From contig VCMS01000306.1 of assembly GCA_022539475.1 (NCBI GenBank), positions 1 through 64,000 on the forward strand: a stretch of 64,000 bases of DNA, written 5' to 3'. Shown here piece by piece: positions 10,887-20,515 of this stretch (position 1 is its first letter; each line of letters begins with the position of its first letter). Both the position numbers and the translations under genes were made by a program. Under the pieces are notes generated by a model. It had not been told where the DNA came from. It worked only from the letters and a program-made list of their open reading frames with translations, and did not search any database. This DNA is from Gracilaria domingensis (lineage: Eukaryota > Rhodophyta > Florideophyceae > Gracilariales > Gracilariaceae).

Positions 10887-11440
10887 TGTCGTATAATACG
10901 ATCTGGTTGATCGCCGCGGACGGAGTGGATTATTAGGAGTGCCGTGTCGTACGTGTAGGGCTTGCTTGAGCGGTTACTTGTACGCGTAGTTGCCCCCGCA
11001 TCGGACGTTAGACCCAGGTGTACTTGGGAGCGCACGTAGGACACGTGTGCCAGTCGGACGTTGACGGGCGTAGTATAGTACTGTGAGTCACTATCTGGAG
11101 GTCGTACAGAGGCGGGTTTACCTGATATTTAGGCGAACCCTAACCTCGCCATGACCTCACATTGTAAACACCAAGCACCCTTTGCCGTACGTCTTGTTCG
11201 TCGCGTGGCGCTACCGACAGGCCGTTAAGCTGAGTACTATAAGGTTTATTAGGCCGTTCGTACCCTTTTGCACGCTCCTGAACGTGCTTGGTGATACCAA
11301 CCGCCCACTCTCCGCGCTGACCGCCCGGTGCTTCCTCCTTACTCCCCATACGGATTCATTACAGTCGCTCCCTCGAGCCACAGCCAACTCCGTCGCCTCA
11401 AGACCGCTTCGGGTTTTCTCCCGATACGTACTATATCACA
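10887..11440 (+). repeat. 3' LTR of element 1
   Basis: A 554 bp repeat, same length as the 5' LTR and about 98 percent identical by eye. It is followed by CAGAT, the right-hand target duplication. Confidence 0.95.
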
Positions 11441-11523
11441 CAGATGAGAATGGGCGTCAGCAGAGGCGGAACTGGCGTTGACATCTTGACACGCTCGCCT
11501 AGAAGCACGTTCCGTACGGGACG

Positions 11524-11673
11524 ACAAGTATAAGTTATCAACCGGGGCAAGCTCGCAAAAGGCGGACCGAGGGGTTATATCGTGTTCGAGCGAAGCAAGT
11601 ACACGATATGACAGCCGAGAACTGCCTTTTTGGGAGCGAGCCCCCCGTTGATAACTTGCTTGTCATACAGTGC
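11524..11673. repeat. Fold-back (MITE-like) element of about 150 bp
   Basis: The two ends pair imperfectly over about 40 bases: a left arm beginning ACAAGTATAAGTTATCAAC and a right arm ending GTTGATAACTTGCTTGT. A second smaller palindrome (ATATCGTGT and ACACGATAT, near 11578-11609) sits in the loop. It has no coding capacity. It looks like a small terminal-inverted-repeat element; a target duplication was not clear. Confidence 0.5.
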
Positions 11674-11794
11674 GCAATTGTCGTTGAACTGCCTTCTCAT
11701 ACAGCAATGCATCTGTCTCTTTAGGGATAAGTGGGATGCACAGAAATGATCTCAATCAATGTGACGTTCTTTCTGCGCCTCCACGAAACCAACA

Positions 11795-13047
11795 ATGCAC
11801 TCAAGTAAAGCCTTCATCTTTATTTATCTCCCTCCTCTGGCCTCCTCAATGCGCAAAAGACCACCAAACTTGAACAAGCATGAACACGCTCTCACACGGT
11901 CTTGCTCTCATGTGAGTGAAACAGAGCTTCACACTCAATCCGTTTTTGAAGGCCACGCCGTTAATAACTTGGACGTCGAGAACGATGGCCATCAAAGCTT
12001 ACGAGAAGATCAAAACTATACTCAAATTGATGACACCCATTCACCATCACTATCCTTCTTAATTGATGAAGATGCATGCCTCCAAAGGCAAAATCCATTG
12101 ACCCACCCGTCTCCGATATCTGCAGAATACGTAACAGCTCCCAGGCTGTCAGAAGATGATGGTACAGTGGAGCTTGCTGCATTGCAAACCACCGCGCCAA
12201 GAACCATTCATGAAGGAGAACAGCAAGTGATACCCTTTCTTCAACCATCTGAACCAACCCATTCCGAACCCAAAACCATTATCGTGCCAGCACAAACGCC
12301 CCATATTTCTGAGCGGATAGACCCATCACTTTTTGCTGCTGCAAAGCGTCTGATAGGCAAACATATTGCGGAGAACACGGCGCGGGCAACGAACACTTCG
12401 CTGCATCTTCTTTCAGAGTTTGTTGTAGAAGCATTCAACCTCATGACAGCGAAAAACATTGGTCTTCTCAAAGATCGCCGAACATCTGTTAATTTACGCC
12501 GAAGACTGCGAGAGGAATCCGTGACCCTAATGGCTGGCTTCATTTTTCAGGACGACGAACGCAAAAGGTTGCCGCCCCATCACTGCAATTGGACCCACTC
12601 ACAATTGCAGCAAATCAACACAATTTTTGTTGAGTTCATTGCAACAAAGAAGAGCAGCACTGGCGAAGGAGAGCTTGCTCGGTCAACACTGCGTGGCTTT
12701 GTGGCAGGAATTCAGCGTGCGTTGCGACAATGGTGGGGATACGAACTCAATCTTTGAAGTGGCCCTGTTTTCTCTGATCATCATAATGGTCTGGCCACCG
12801 TTCTGGACAACTGTGTTAAAGAGCGGCAACCAGACGATCATGTGCGACAGACCATAACGTTCTGACAGAAGAAGAAATTCAGACTCTTTACGCGTCTGCG
12901 CAGTTGTCGAAAGCATATCCAAAGGGGTTCCTAACGCGTATTGTATTTGATGTGGCTTTTATGACAGCCTTTGGTAAGAGTGAGCTTGCCGAGCTGCCCG
13001 TCGAGGATGTTACTCACGTCACCGAGGGTTGCGAGAAGATCGTCTAA
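11795..13047 (+). pseudogene. Crypton-like tyrosine-recombinase remnant
   Basis: The first 320 residues form one frame (11795-12757). Its first half is low-complexity; from about residue 175 it matches the core-binding part of Crypton/DUF3504 (QRICH1-like) tyrosine recombinases, with ELARSTLRGFVAGIQRALRQ near the end. The similarity then moves to other frames: FSDHHNGLATVLDNCVKE at about 12770-12823, then LTEEEIQTLYASAQLSKAYP from about 12860, then AFMTAFGKSELAELPVEDV up to a stop at 13045. At least two frameshifts and a stop are therefore present. The catalytic Arg and Tyr regions were not recognised. Cryptons are DNA transposons that encode a single recombinase. Family identity is moderate; decay is clear. 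Confidence 0.55.
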
Positions 13048-13178
13048 ATTGTTGGCAGAATCGGAAGCAGAGAAGGTGCTTCGAAGACCCGATCCCGCGG
13101 GTTGAAGTACATTTATACTAAGCCTAAAGAGATCTTCGTCTAAAACCGGACTCAAATGGATAAAAAACTCAATTTGTG

Positions 13179-14387
13179 TCAGGATCTTGCGGATTTGTCC
13201 ACAGCACATACTGATTCCGTCGTACCCCGGCGAGGCCCGCTTCTCCATGCCCGAGGAGCTGTGCTGCTTTCCTTTCGAAAGCTCATGCTTTCTTGAACAC
13301 CCGCAGACGCATAGCGTTCGACTTGGTTCGCATTGAAAGCGCAATCCAAAAACGTTCCGTGCCAAACTCCAAGTTCTGTGTCAGTCCCGTCCAAAGCAGT
13401 TACATTACAGCGCAGTTGAGTAGCAAGCCTTAGACTCTGCACCACGACGTTCCGATGCGTTTCGGGGTCAAACGAGGTCCACACAGAGTTTAGAACTTGC
13501 TCGTTTTCGGTGTTCCACTGCACAAATGACGAGAACGTCTGCAGCGTGCCATTTGATGCAAGCAGTGTTCCCACTTCACCCGTACCTTCAACGTGCATGA
13601 ACGCAATGTAGCCCAGACTTTGACGCTCTTCCATCAGAGAGACGATTTCCTGCTGCGTCGATATTACTCCAAGCCCCACTCGAACAGAGCAATACGATGC
13701 TGAAGATCGAACTGTGCCGAGCCTTGTTTCCAAAGGAATGCGTGAGCAAGGTTGGACAAATTGTTGATCAAGTTCTTGCTCTCCAAGCGTGAGAGGCGTT
13801 TCAGGTAGGCGCTGTACCACGGTATAGTCCCCGCGACTGCAGGCATCGAGCCGCTTCTCAGACGGAAGTGCCAGAGCGATTGAACCTATATTGACCACTA
13901 ATATGAGCACGCGAGCGCAAAGAGGTACAATGAGCAAACTTCGACAAAGCTTGTGCTGCGCGGGAGGGCGGTCAGAGATTTGAAAGTCGTATCGACCACG
14001 CACCCAGGACAAGATTTTCAACACGTCGTCTGAGTTGAGAAACACGTGGGAGCGCGCCAAGGAACGGTAGCTGAGAACATTCTTGTCGGACAAGAAAACT
14101 AAACGGTTGACGATGCTTCCAAAGTTGGCGATGATGAGTGCAAGGATCAAGGAAGTGACGATGGTGTTCAACGCCTCGCTTTGAAACTGGAAGGTGGATA
14201 ATGTATGGTGTGGGGTGAAATCAATCGCGCCGGTCATGGCCATAGTTTGGTGAGGAAGAGCTGAGGGCGGCGATTCCCCTTCCAGAGAATGCCGCTCGGA
14301 AGTATCGCGGAGTGGCGACTGCCAAGTTGGCCAATTAAAATGCACGCTCAGCTTGCAAAATGCTATTGAAGCGCTGTTGAGGAGCAT
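13179..14387 (-). CDS. Unknown two-span membrane protein
   Basis: A 402 aa frame. Two hydrophobic segments, about residues 73-96 and 150-174, look like membrane spans. Between them lies a short basic cytosol-like stretch; after the second is a mixed 200-residue region with several Cys, perhaps extracytoplasmic. Start is uncertain: Met1 gives a long leader, while Met49 (14243) gives MAMTGAIDF and a shorter tail before the first span, and I slightly prefer it. The last 40 residues run into the Crypton-like remnant on the other strand, so the original C-terminus may have been replaced by transposon sequence. No family was recognised. Confidence 0.5.
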   Translation of the reverse strand: MLLNSASIAFCKLSVHFNWPTWQSPLRDTSERHSLEGESPPSALPHQTMAMTGAIDFTPHHTLSTFQFQSEALNTIVTSLILALIIANFGSIVNRLVFLSDKNVLSYRSLARSHVFLNSDDVLKILSWVRGRYDFQISDRPPAQHKLCRSLLIVPLCARVLILVVNIGSIALALPSEKRLDACSRGDYTVVQRLPETPLTLGEQELDQQFVQPCSRIPLETRLGTVRSSASYCSVRVGLGVISTQQEIVSLMEERQSLGYIAFMHVEGTGEVGTLLASNGTLQTFSSFVQWNTENEQVLNSVWTSFDPETHRNVVVQSLRLATQLRCNVTALDGTDTELGVWHGTFLDCAFNANQVERYASAGVQESMSFRKESSTAPRAWRSGPRRGTTESVCAVDKSARS

Positions 14388-15311
14388 GACTGTAATGAAA
14401 GCTTCTGCATTTTAACTCTCTTGAGTGCTACTGATTGGCCAAAGATGCGACAAGCGAGTCTTTGCCAGCAAATCAAAACGTCAAGTGTGTACTCTTTTGG
14501 AAACTGTGCATAATATGCACTTCTGCTCTTACACTGGCCTACTACACTTGGACAAATTCAACACATGGCGTTCCGACGTAGTCACCCAATCATAGCGCGT
14601 TTTGATGTAAATCTCATGTGACACAAAAACAATTCATCAAATGGTAACGACAGCTGCACACGTTGGCTAGCTGGGCAGGTGTGTCACATGAAAGGCTTAG
14701 GCGCTGATCTCCTTCATGCAAAGCGCTCGCCTTGTTGCTTGCGGATGATAGGCAGACCAATTACGACTAAGACAGTTTCGTGGCCACTTGTCAAAGTATA
14801 CCCCGTTGTCCAAGTTGAAGAGATTTGTGTCCACCACCTACACCAGCAGTGAAAGCTCCATTCTCATGTCGTGTCTCTGCTATCAGCTTCGGTCTTCGTC
14901 ATTATGACTTCTTTCACATTTGTAGCTCGGCATTGCGCCCAGTTCACTCTCGCTTGTTTCCCTTTCCGGACAGCTCAACTTTTGCATCCAAATGCACAAC
15001 GTCGAAATATCTGCATGCTCAAGCAGAGTTTGAACATGCTGATAATAACACAAACAAAATCATAACGAAGAACAGCTTTTACTCAAGCCTCACCAAGTCC
15101 ACAGTTGTTTTCTACACTCCATTAAATCCTTGCCCTCTTCAGTGAATAGTCTTCTCTACTATCGTCGTCATTTTCAGCTCGTTACCTAGAGCAATACATT
15201 CTCGTGCAACCTTAATCGCTCGTAAGCTATCACAGTTTACTCGCAAGCATATCAGAATGCCCTAAATGTACGCCCCCGTCCGCCGAAATCCTCGCTGTTT
15301 TTGACCAGGTC
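14388..15311. other. Intergenic region
   Basis: About 920 bases separate the membrane-protein gene from the next ORF. A 106 aa frame at 14825-15145 exists, but it is low-complexity and resembles nothing. This should hold the promoter of the minus-strand membrane protein, near 14400-14550; no clear box was seen. Confidence 0.35.
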
Positions 15312-15803
15312 ATGGCCGAAGTATATTTGAAGCTGTCGGCAGCCCTGGCGAGCTTGGCCGCTAAGCAGCCGGTTCACTTCACTGTCACCCCTGCAACTTG
15401 CCGTAATCACACAGGGACATGCCATTTCGAAGGGAACAAGAATGGCAAGGCGGCCAAAAAAATGCTGTCAGTGAAATCCAACCAAATGGTTTCCGAAAAA
15501 CCTTCGCCCGCCTCACCGAATTCAAGTGCGATTGAAGATGCAAACAAAACAACATCCCCAGGAGATTCAAAGCCCGGTTCATTCTCTCAATTGCGAGGGT
15601 GGTTTTCGGTACTGTGGGGAAGCTGTAAACAAGCCACCGTGCCTGAAACTCAGGAAGCCACGATGCGAGTCAACACGTCCGAAGGGAGCAAGGCGGTCTT
15701 CGGAGAGGTAAAGATCGTTATCTGCGACTCTTTTGACGCCGATTCATTGCTGCTGATCGCACGAAGGGGCGATGATAAGCGCACCGCTGTTGCTCGACGG
15801 TGA
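15312..15803 (+). CDS. Hypothetical protein, 163 aa
   Basis: The frame starts MAEVYLKLSAALASLAA, an amphipathic helix-like leader, and has a Ser/Pro/Lys-rich middle and a short hydrophobic-aromatic stretch (RGWFSVLWGSC, about residues 94-104). It ends 11 bases from the end of the convergent 691 aa gene. No known family was recognised. It could be a real short gene or chance; the tidy convergent arrangement slightly favours a gene. Confidence 0.35.
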   Translation: MAEVYLKLSAALASLAAKQPVHFTVTPATCRNHTGTCHFEGNKNGKAAKKMLSVKSNQMVSEKPSPASPNSSAIEDANKTTSPGDSKPGSFSQLRGWFSVLWGSCKQATVPETQEATMRVNTSEGSKAVFGEVKIVICDSFDADSLLLIARRGDDKRTAVARR

Positions 15804-15813
15804 GAGTGGTTGA

Positions 15814-17889
15814 TCATGAACGTTTGGTTTCATGAAAAAGATGTTTGCTGAGCTTGGAGAAGCTGTGCTTCGATAACGTCCCGCGCAGAGTTAATCTTTT
15901 CAATCGTCGAACAACAGCTTCAAAAGCACCCATGCTGCGCTTGGAAACTCCTTCCCCGGACGACATGGAAGGAAGCTCAGTGGCTGTTTTTCCTTCCTCG
16001 GTTGCTTGTTGTTCAGCTTCTTTTCCGGCTTTTCCAGCGCTGGATGAACACCGCCCCTTCTGCTCCTCCTCATCATCTGAGTATGGCCCGGCGTCGCCAA
16101 TCATTCTCATCCTATAGAAGTATTTGAACCACGGAGCAAATGTGTCAGGTGATAGTCTCATGTTCACAATTCCATTGTCATTCTCATCTTCGTCCCCCTC
16201 TTCGACGTCATCGGAAGCAATTGTCGCCATGTCAGACGTGTCTTCCATATCTTCGGGTGTGTCTATGACAAATTCTTGCCCGTTGTCGCTTAGAATGCAC
16301 TCAAACTTCTCTGAAACGAAGAAATTGGTGAGCTCGGGGCATTCTAAACCGCTATGCTTCAAAAACCGCCTCACCCCTATCAAGCTCAGCGCCTGTCCTT
16401 CCAGCATTCTTAACACATCCCTAAGCATGATCGGCACTCTGCAGTCCCAAAGATCAATCACTCGGTCCACACCGTAAGCTTTCGTGTGCTCACTTCCGCG
16501 AGCGATTTCTTTTGTTTGCAAAATCTTGATATGAAGTCTTCCATCCGAACCGGATTTCTCTGTATCCCAAGGTCTGGGGATGACAACAGCCATCGCAATG
16601 ACGGCAACGATCTTTCCATGGCTCTCAAAATGAATCCAAATGTCGTAAACTCCAGCTGGCTCAGAAGGAGTGCGAAAGTAGCGACAATGCTTTGGTAGCC
16701 ATTGAAGGGCGCAAGTACTGGATTCTGGGTCGACAAATGACGATATGTACGTTGGGTACATCGTATGCACTCCAGGCATCATGCTGTCATAGGTGCGTCC
16801 TGATCTGTGCAGCGGGAGCCAAACGCTCTCTGGATTTCTGCCAGTAGAAAGTGTTTGAAAGAGTTGATCATAGTCTGAGTAGTCGAGATCATAAGCCACT
16901 TTGCCAAAGTCCTCTCCAGATGCAGTGTGAAACATACAGTTAGCCATGCGAATCAGGTCATCCTTGTCCTCATTATACCTCGCAGTCGTGTTGTCATAAG
17001 CCCCTTTAATCGCATTCTGCAGTAAAAACTTAAGCGCTTCATCACAATCCATGGTGTTGCCAGGGCGAAATGCCACTTGCATTTCTCCGTCATTTGCCAC
17101 AATCTGCGCGTACTCAATGGGAATGTCGGATGTACGATCTTCAAATAGCCATGAAGCCACAGCGTTTCTCTTGAGATCAGGGCCAACCATGACCATACCA
17201 GACCCAAGCGTGGCGAGCACGCCCTCGATATTGAGCCAGAAGCTGTTGACATAATCTTCTCGCGCGCGGCCCGAATTGGAATTGTCCAAACACAGTACGA
17301 CGAAAAGCTGGTAGGGAAGCAGGCCGCGTTTCAACCAAGACGCGTCTTGTGGTTGCCTGCGCCTAATTGGACCCCTGGAAGCGACTAGATCTATCCACAG
17401 CACATATCTGCTACCCGGTGGCAGGAAGTAGTCTAAGGCGCAGAGTCCGTCGAAAAGTCTTTGTAGTCCCAGCTGCTCATCCGCTCCATGCTTGTACGAA
17501 ACGGCAATGGGTATAATTTTTTCTCGAGCGAGGTAATCAAAGCTAGGAATAAAGACGCGAGTTCCCTGAAGTGTCTGTGCGGCGATGGTGAGGTTATGTT
17601 GACGATTTCCGGCGATGAAGATATCGGTGAGACCGTCTTTCACTAACGGGTATAAATCGATGCCGTATTGCCGTTTACAGTTTTCAATGTTGTAACGCCA
17701 GTGTACGGTTTCCTTAACGTCCATTCCATGACGGCCAACGTACAGATTCATCTGCTCTTTCCTGGATGGGAACTGCCCCAGGCTGTGTCGCTTCTCATTG
17801 CTTTCGAGAGCCGTCACAAAGTCCTGCGAGCGGCACACGCTCAGAAACTGGTGGCATCGCTTTGATAGCGGTCGTTGCATTGTGTTCAT
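15814..17889 (-). CDS. Unknown 691 aa protein
   Basis: A long uninterrupted frame with ordinary soluble-protein composition up to about residue 540. It then has an acidic tract (about 545-575, rich in Asp and Glu) and a second Asp/Glu cluster near 604-611, and ends in a Lys/Arg/Ser-rich tail. No signal peptide or membrane span is evident. A YVLWIDLVASRG block near 165 loosely recalls the WIDAICI block of HET-type proteins, too weak to assign. The acidic and basic tail suggests a nuclear or scaffold role, as inference only. An A-rich TATA-like CATTAAAAAA lies about 60-70 bases before the start on this strand (near 17949-17958). Three conserved palindromes lie further upstream. Confidence 0.75.
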   Translation of the reverse strand: MNTMQRPLSKRCHQFLSVCRSQDFVTALESNEKRHSLGQFPSRKEQMNLYVGRHGMDVKETVHWRYNIENCKRQYGIDLYPLVKDGLTDIFIAGNRQHNLTIAAQTLQGTRVFIPSFDYLAREKIIPIAVSYKHGADEQLGLQRLFDGLCALDYFLPPGSRYVLWIDLVASRGPIRRRQPQDASWLKRGLLPYQLFVVLCLDNSNSGRAREDYVNSFWLNIEGVLATLGSGMVMVGPDLKRNAVASWLFEDRTSDIPIEYAQIVANDGEMQVAFRPGNTMDCDEALKFLLQNAIKGAYDNTTARYNEDKDDLIRMANCMFHTASGEDFGKVAYDLDYSDYDQLFQTLSTGRNPESVWLPLHRSGRTYDSMMPGVHTMYPTYISSFVDPESSTCALQWLPKHCRYFRTPSEPAGVYDIWIHFESHGKIVAVIAMAVVIPRPWDTEKSGSDGRLHIKILQTKEIARGSEHTKAYGVDRVIDLWDCRVPIMLRDVLRMLEGQALSLIGVRRFLKHSGLECPELTNFFVSEKFECILSDNGQEFVIDTPEDMEDTSDMATIASDDVEEGDEDENDNGIVNMRLSPDTFAPWFKYFYRMRMIGDAGPYSDDEEEQKGRCSSSAGKAGKEAEQQATEEGKTATELPSMSSGEGVSKRSMGAFEAVVRRLKRLTLRGTLSKHSFSKLSKHLFHETKRS

Positions 17890-18098
17890 GGTTTGGGAGG
17901 CGAGGGATGGCTCGTAGGCGGTGGTATGTCAGTGCAGGCCTGTGGTTTTTTAATGTGGAGATGCGCGCAAGAAGCCGGTGCATGGTCGCTTTGTTGCTCC
18001 ATGCAACACCACCTTTTGGATGACGTGGCGCAACAGCAAGGCAAGGACGTACACGTATGTCTTTCGACATAGCACAATTAACCCTTTTGAGACGGTTC

Positions 18099-18126
18099 GC
18101 TTATGTCTAGCTCACTAGACATAAGC
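18099..18126. promoter_or_regulatory. Palindrome 1 of a three-copy set
   Basis: GCTTATGTCTAG, a four-base loop, then CTAGACATAAGC: 12-base perfect arms. It lies about 210 bases upstream of the 691 aa gene. Three copies of the same hairpin within 300 bases suggest either operator-like protein sites or remnants of a small repeat. Confidence 0.5.
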
Positions 18127-18187
18127 GGGCAACATGATTGGGTAGCCACTATAACCAATCGTTGTCAGCGTGCCACTTGTCTGCTTG

Positions 18188-18215
18188 GCTTATGTCTAGC
18201 TCACTAGCCATAAGC
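18188..18215. promoter_or_regulatory. Palindrome 2 of the set
   Basis: The same 12-base arms and CTCA loop as the first copy, with one mismatch in the right arm. It starts 89 bases after copy 1. Confidence 0.5.
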
Positions 18216-18371
18216 GAAAAATCTTTTCAATTGGCTACAAATGCAATCGGTTTGAAATCAAACCAATAACATTCGAACTCGAGTACCACGTGTATTTCAA
18301 TCAACATGGTTTGTTACACCGCTCTCCCTCACCCGCATGATCGAGTTATTTCTTTCCTTCTCATTGGCTCT

Positions 18372-18400
18372 TTCTTATGTCTAGCCAGTAGACATAAGAA
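18372..18400. promoter_or_regulatory. Palindrome 3 of the set
   Basis: TTCTTATGTCTA, a five-base loop, then TAGACATAAGAA. It shares the CTTATGTCTA core with the other two copies but has different outer bases and loop. It lies 66 bases beyond the stop codon of the STEAP-like gene. Confidence 0.5.
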
Positions 18401-18465
18401 CTTTTGGTCCCAAAAGGTAGTAGAATCTTGATGCGGTTTTATTGGAACAATACTGTACCCTCACG

Positions 18466-19998
18466 TCACCCCAAGGTCTCGACCGACTCAAAATTTGAAG
18501 GACGGGCCACCTTCACATCCCCGTCTGTATCTGGCGGCGTGTCAGCTTCCGAGTAGCAAGGCATCCATGTGATCACACGCAGAGTCAATGCCAAAAGAGG
18601 TAAGATTATTCCCAACCAATGTATCGGCATCTGTAACGGAATGTGGACAGGAAACCAGAGTCAGCTTCATTCCTTCTTAACCAGAACGAAGGTTTTACTC
18701 TAACTCACCGGTGATCCCTCACTCACCCAGTACTGTCGTAAGTCAGGCTCAAGATCAGATTCGCGAAGTATAACACCCCAGAGAGCTTGATGGAGCACCC
18801 CTAAAGCCAATGCTGTGGTTCCTAGCCACAAGAATACTGCCCGAAACTCTGCCCAAGAAAGAAAACGAACAAAAATTGTACTGCATACAACTAAAAGGGA
18901 AAACATGACGTAGGAGCTGCACACAATGCATCCGGTTTTAGATTGTCAGTGGGCCGTTGTAAAAGCAGATTAGAAGAAGAGAAAGGAATTGACACCAACG
19001 TACATCACAGCAGGGACAGAATAAAATTGCCCTCTCCAGGTAATCTTGAGGTTGCTCGCTGATAAGCCTCCCGCGAGCGCATGTGCAGTCGCAAATACGA
19101 AGGCCACCAGACCTAGTTGCTTGCGTTGATTCAGCCAATACTTCAACCAGTTAGGTATATCACGTTTGAAGGATTTGTAGATTATAGCAATAGGGCCAGC
19201 TAGAAAGGTAAGTGAGAACAGAGTGGTACTGGTTTCTCCTGTCGTTGCCAGAAAACTAGACAGTGGAAACTTTTCCCATGGACGGGTTGTTGAACTCTTG
19301 TTTAGAATAACCACTGATATGGCAAAGTATAGCATCCACCATGCCCACACGAGAGTAGACACAAAGACAGTTGACCCGTAGGACGGAAAGAATATGTGAG
19401 GGATTGATTCTAAGTCTTTGGCAAACGGTTGTAGATTTCCCATGTAATGCGGTGTGAAATAAAGCTCGGAAACGAATTGGTTCATTCGTTGCAGAATCTT
19501 TTCGTCGTAGTCCAATGCAAATGGGATTGTGATGTTGGTGGGCAACGGGATAAGCTTTTGGTTAAGCTCTGTAAGAAGCGTAGCAGAGATTGTATTGAAT
19601 GCTTTGACGACAGGAATAGTGGGTGGAAGAATCTTGCTCAGGATCGTGGTAGATGGTGGTCGGTCGTTCCTCCGTATGCGGGACAAGAACGACAGCGGGG
19701 CATTAGCTGCGTCGACGACGATAGTGCTCGGGCGAAGAAGTGGGACGACCTCGGAAATGAGCTTCTTATACGCTCGAGACGGAATCGCGAGGAGGAGAAT
19801 ATCGGCCTGTGATACGGCATCATGAATGGTAGGATTGAGGCATCGGCGGTGTGTGTGCAAAAGCTTATATCGCGGAGTCTTTGCAACAGTTTGGGAGATA
19901 TATTGCGCAAGCGCTTGACCAAGATGTCCATTTCCAATTACGACGACGTGCTCCACACGCGTTGAAAGATCATTATCTGCATTGTCGTTAATATCCAT
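18466..19998 (-). CDS. STEAP-like metalloreductase, three exons
   Basis: Model: exon 1 19998-19004, intron 19003-18917 (donor GTACGT, acceptor TGTGCAG), exon 2 18916-18709, intron 18708-18631 (donor GTGAGT, acceptor TTACAG), exon 3 18630-18466; 455 aa. Residues 14-190 form an NADPH-binding F420-oxidoreductase-like domain with G22-x-G24-x2-G27. The rest is a six-span ferric-reductase-type membrane domain; H306 (ATAHALAGG) and H374 (VLHQALWG) are candidate haem ligands, and FLSWAEFRAVFLWLG matches the STEAP block before the second His. The last span is in exon 3 (IHWLGIILPLLALTLRV). STEAP enzymes pass electrons from NADPH through flavin and haem to Fe(III) or Cu(II). The His spacing is 68, against about 93 in animals, because the intervening loop is shorter. 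Confidence 0.85.
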
Positions 19999-20297
19999 TG
20001 TCGCTGGTCAGGAGATTCACTCTGCCTCGAAGCATACGAAGGGGTCTTGACGCGTTGAGTAAAACAGATAGTGAGGCGAATGAACGCCAGTCAGCATTAA
20101 TAACGCCTCAACGTAAAGGAGCGTATCTCCCACATGGCATTGGACACGCAATTCGTAGGCACATGAGATTTTGGGATAGAAGCTTGAGTGCACTCTTTGC
20201 GGGACACGGGATAGTGATGACCCTTATCCATAAAAGTGGAAAATTTTGGGTCATGGCAATACCCCCCTGAAGGGGGATTTGAATGCTTAGGCCCGTG

Positions 20298-20347
20298 GTG
20301 AATTACTTCATTTGGCCCCCAAGTAGGTGCCAAATGAAGTAATTCAC
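20298..20347. repeat. Inverted repeat, 19-base arms
   Basis: Arms GTGAATTACTTCATTTGGC (20298-20316) and its perfect complement (20329-20347), with a 12-base loop. It could form a hairpin in RNA from either strand. No adjacent T-run on either side makes it a simple terminator. Confidence 0.7.
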
Positions 20348-20437
20348 TCAAACCATTAGGATACGGCAGGGCGAGAAGGTATGATTCCAGTATCGATTGA
20401 AAGTCCGTTGATGACCCGAATGAGAGTGAAGAAGGTG

Positions 20438-20515
20438 TGTAGTGTCAGCAAGCTGCAGATCGAAGACACTATCAGTACTGATAGTGTCTTCGATCTGCAG
20501 CTCGCTGACACTACA
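20438..20515. repeat. 78-base palindrome, 39-base arms
   Basis: Arms 20438-20476 and 20477-20515 are complementary with no loop and a single mismatch (20450 against 20503). Palindromes this long and perfect are unstable in most genomes, so this one is recent or maintained. It also makes both strands open across it. Confidence 0.85.

Larger units (their letters stand above)
281..11440 (+). mobile_element. Ty3/gypsy chromovirus-type LTR retrotransposon (element 1)
   Basis: A near-complete fossil element of 11,160 bp. Two 554 bp LTRs, TG...CA, bound it, and the 5-base target duplication CAGAT lies at 276-280 and 11441-11445. Parts in order: 5' LTR, primer-binding site, gag, protease, reverse transcriptase, RNase H, integrase, chromodomain, a long antisense ORF, polypurine tract, 3' LTR. 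The RT-RNase H-integrase order and the C-terminal chromodomain place it among Ty3/gypsy chromoviruses. By eye the two LTRs differ at about 11 positions (2 percent), so it is a young insertion. The sense coding region looks lightly broken, about two or three interruptions; the antisense ORF looks whole. Confidence 0.93.

Noticed and set aside
15845-17865. Several 65-117 aa plus-strand frames opposite the 691 aa gene
   Set aside because: They are shadows of a long uninterrupted gene on the minus strand.
15814-17889. HET-domain assignment for the 691 aa protein
   Set aside because: Only one short WID-like block fits; the other conserved HET blocks were not found.
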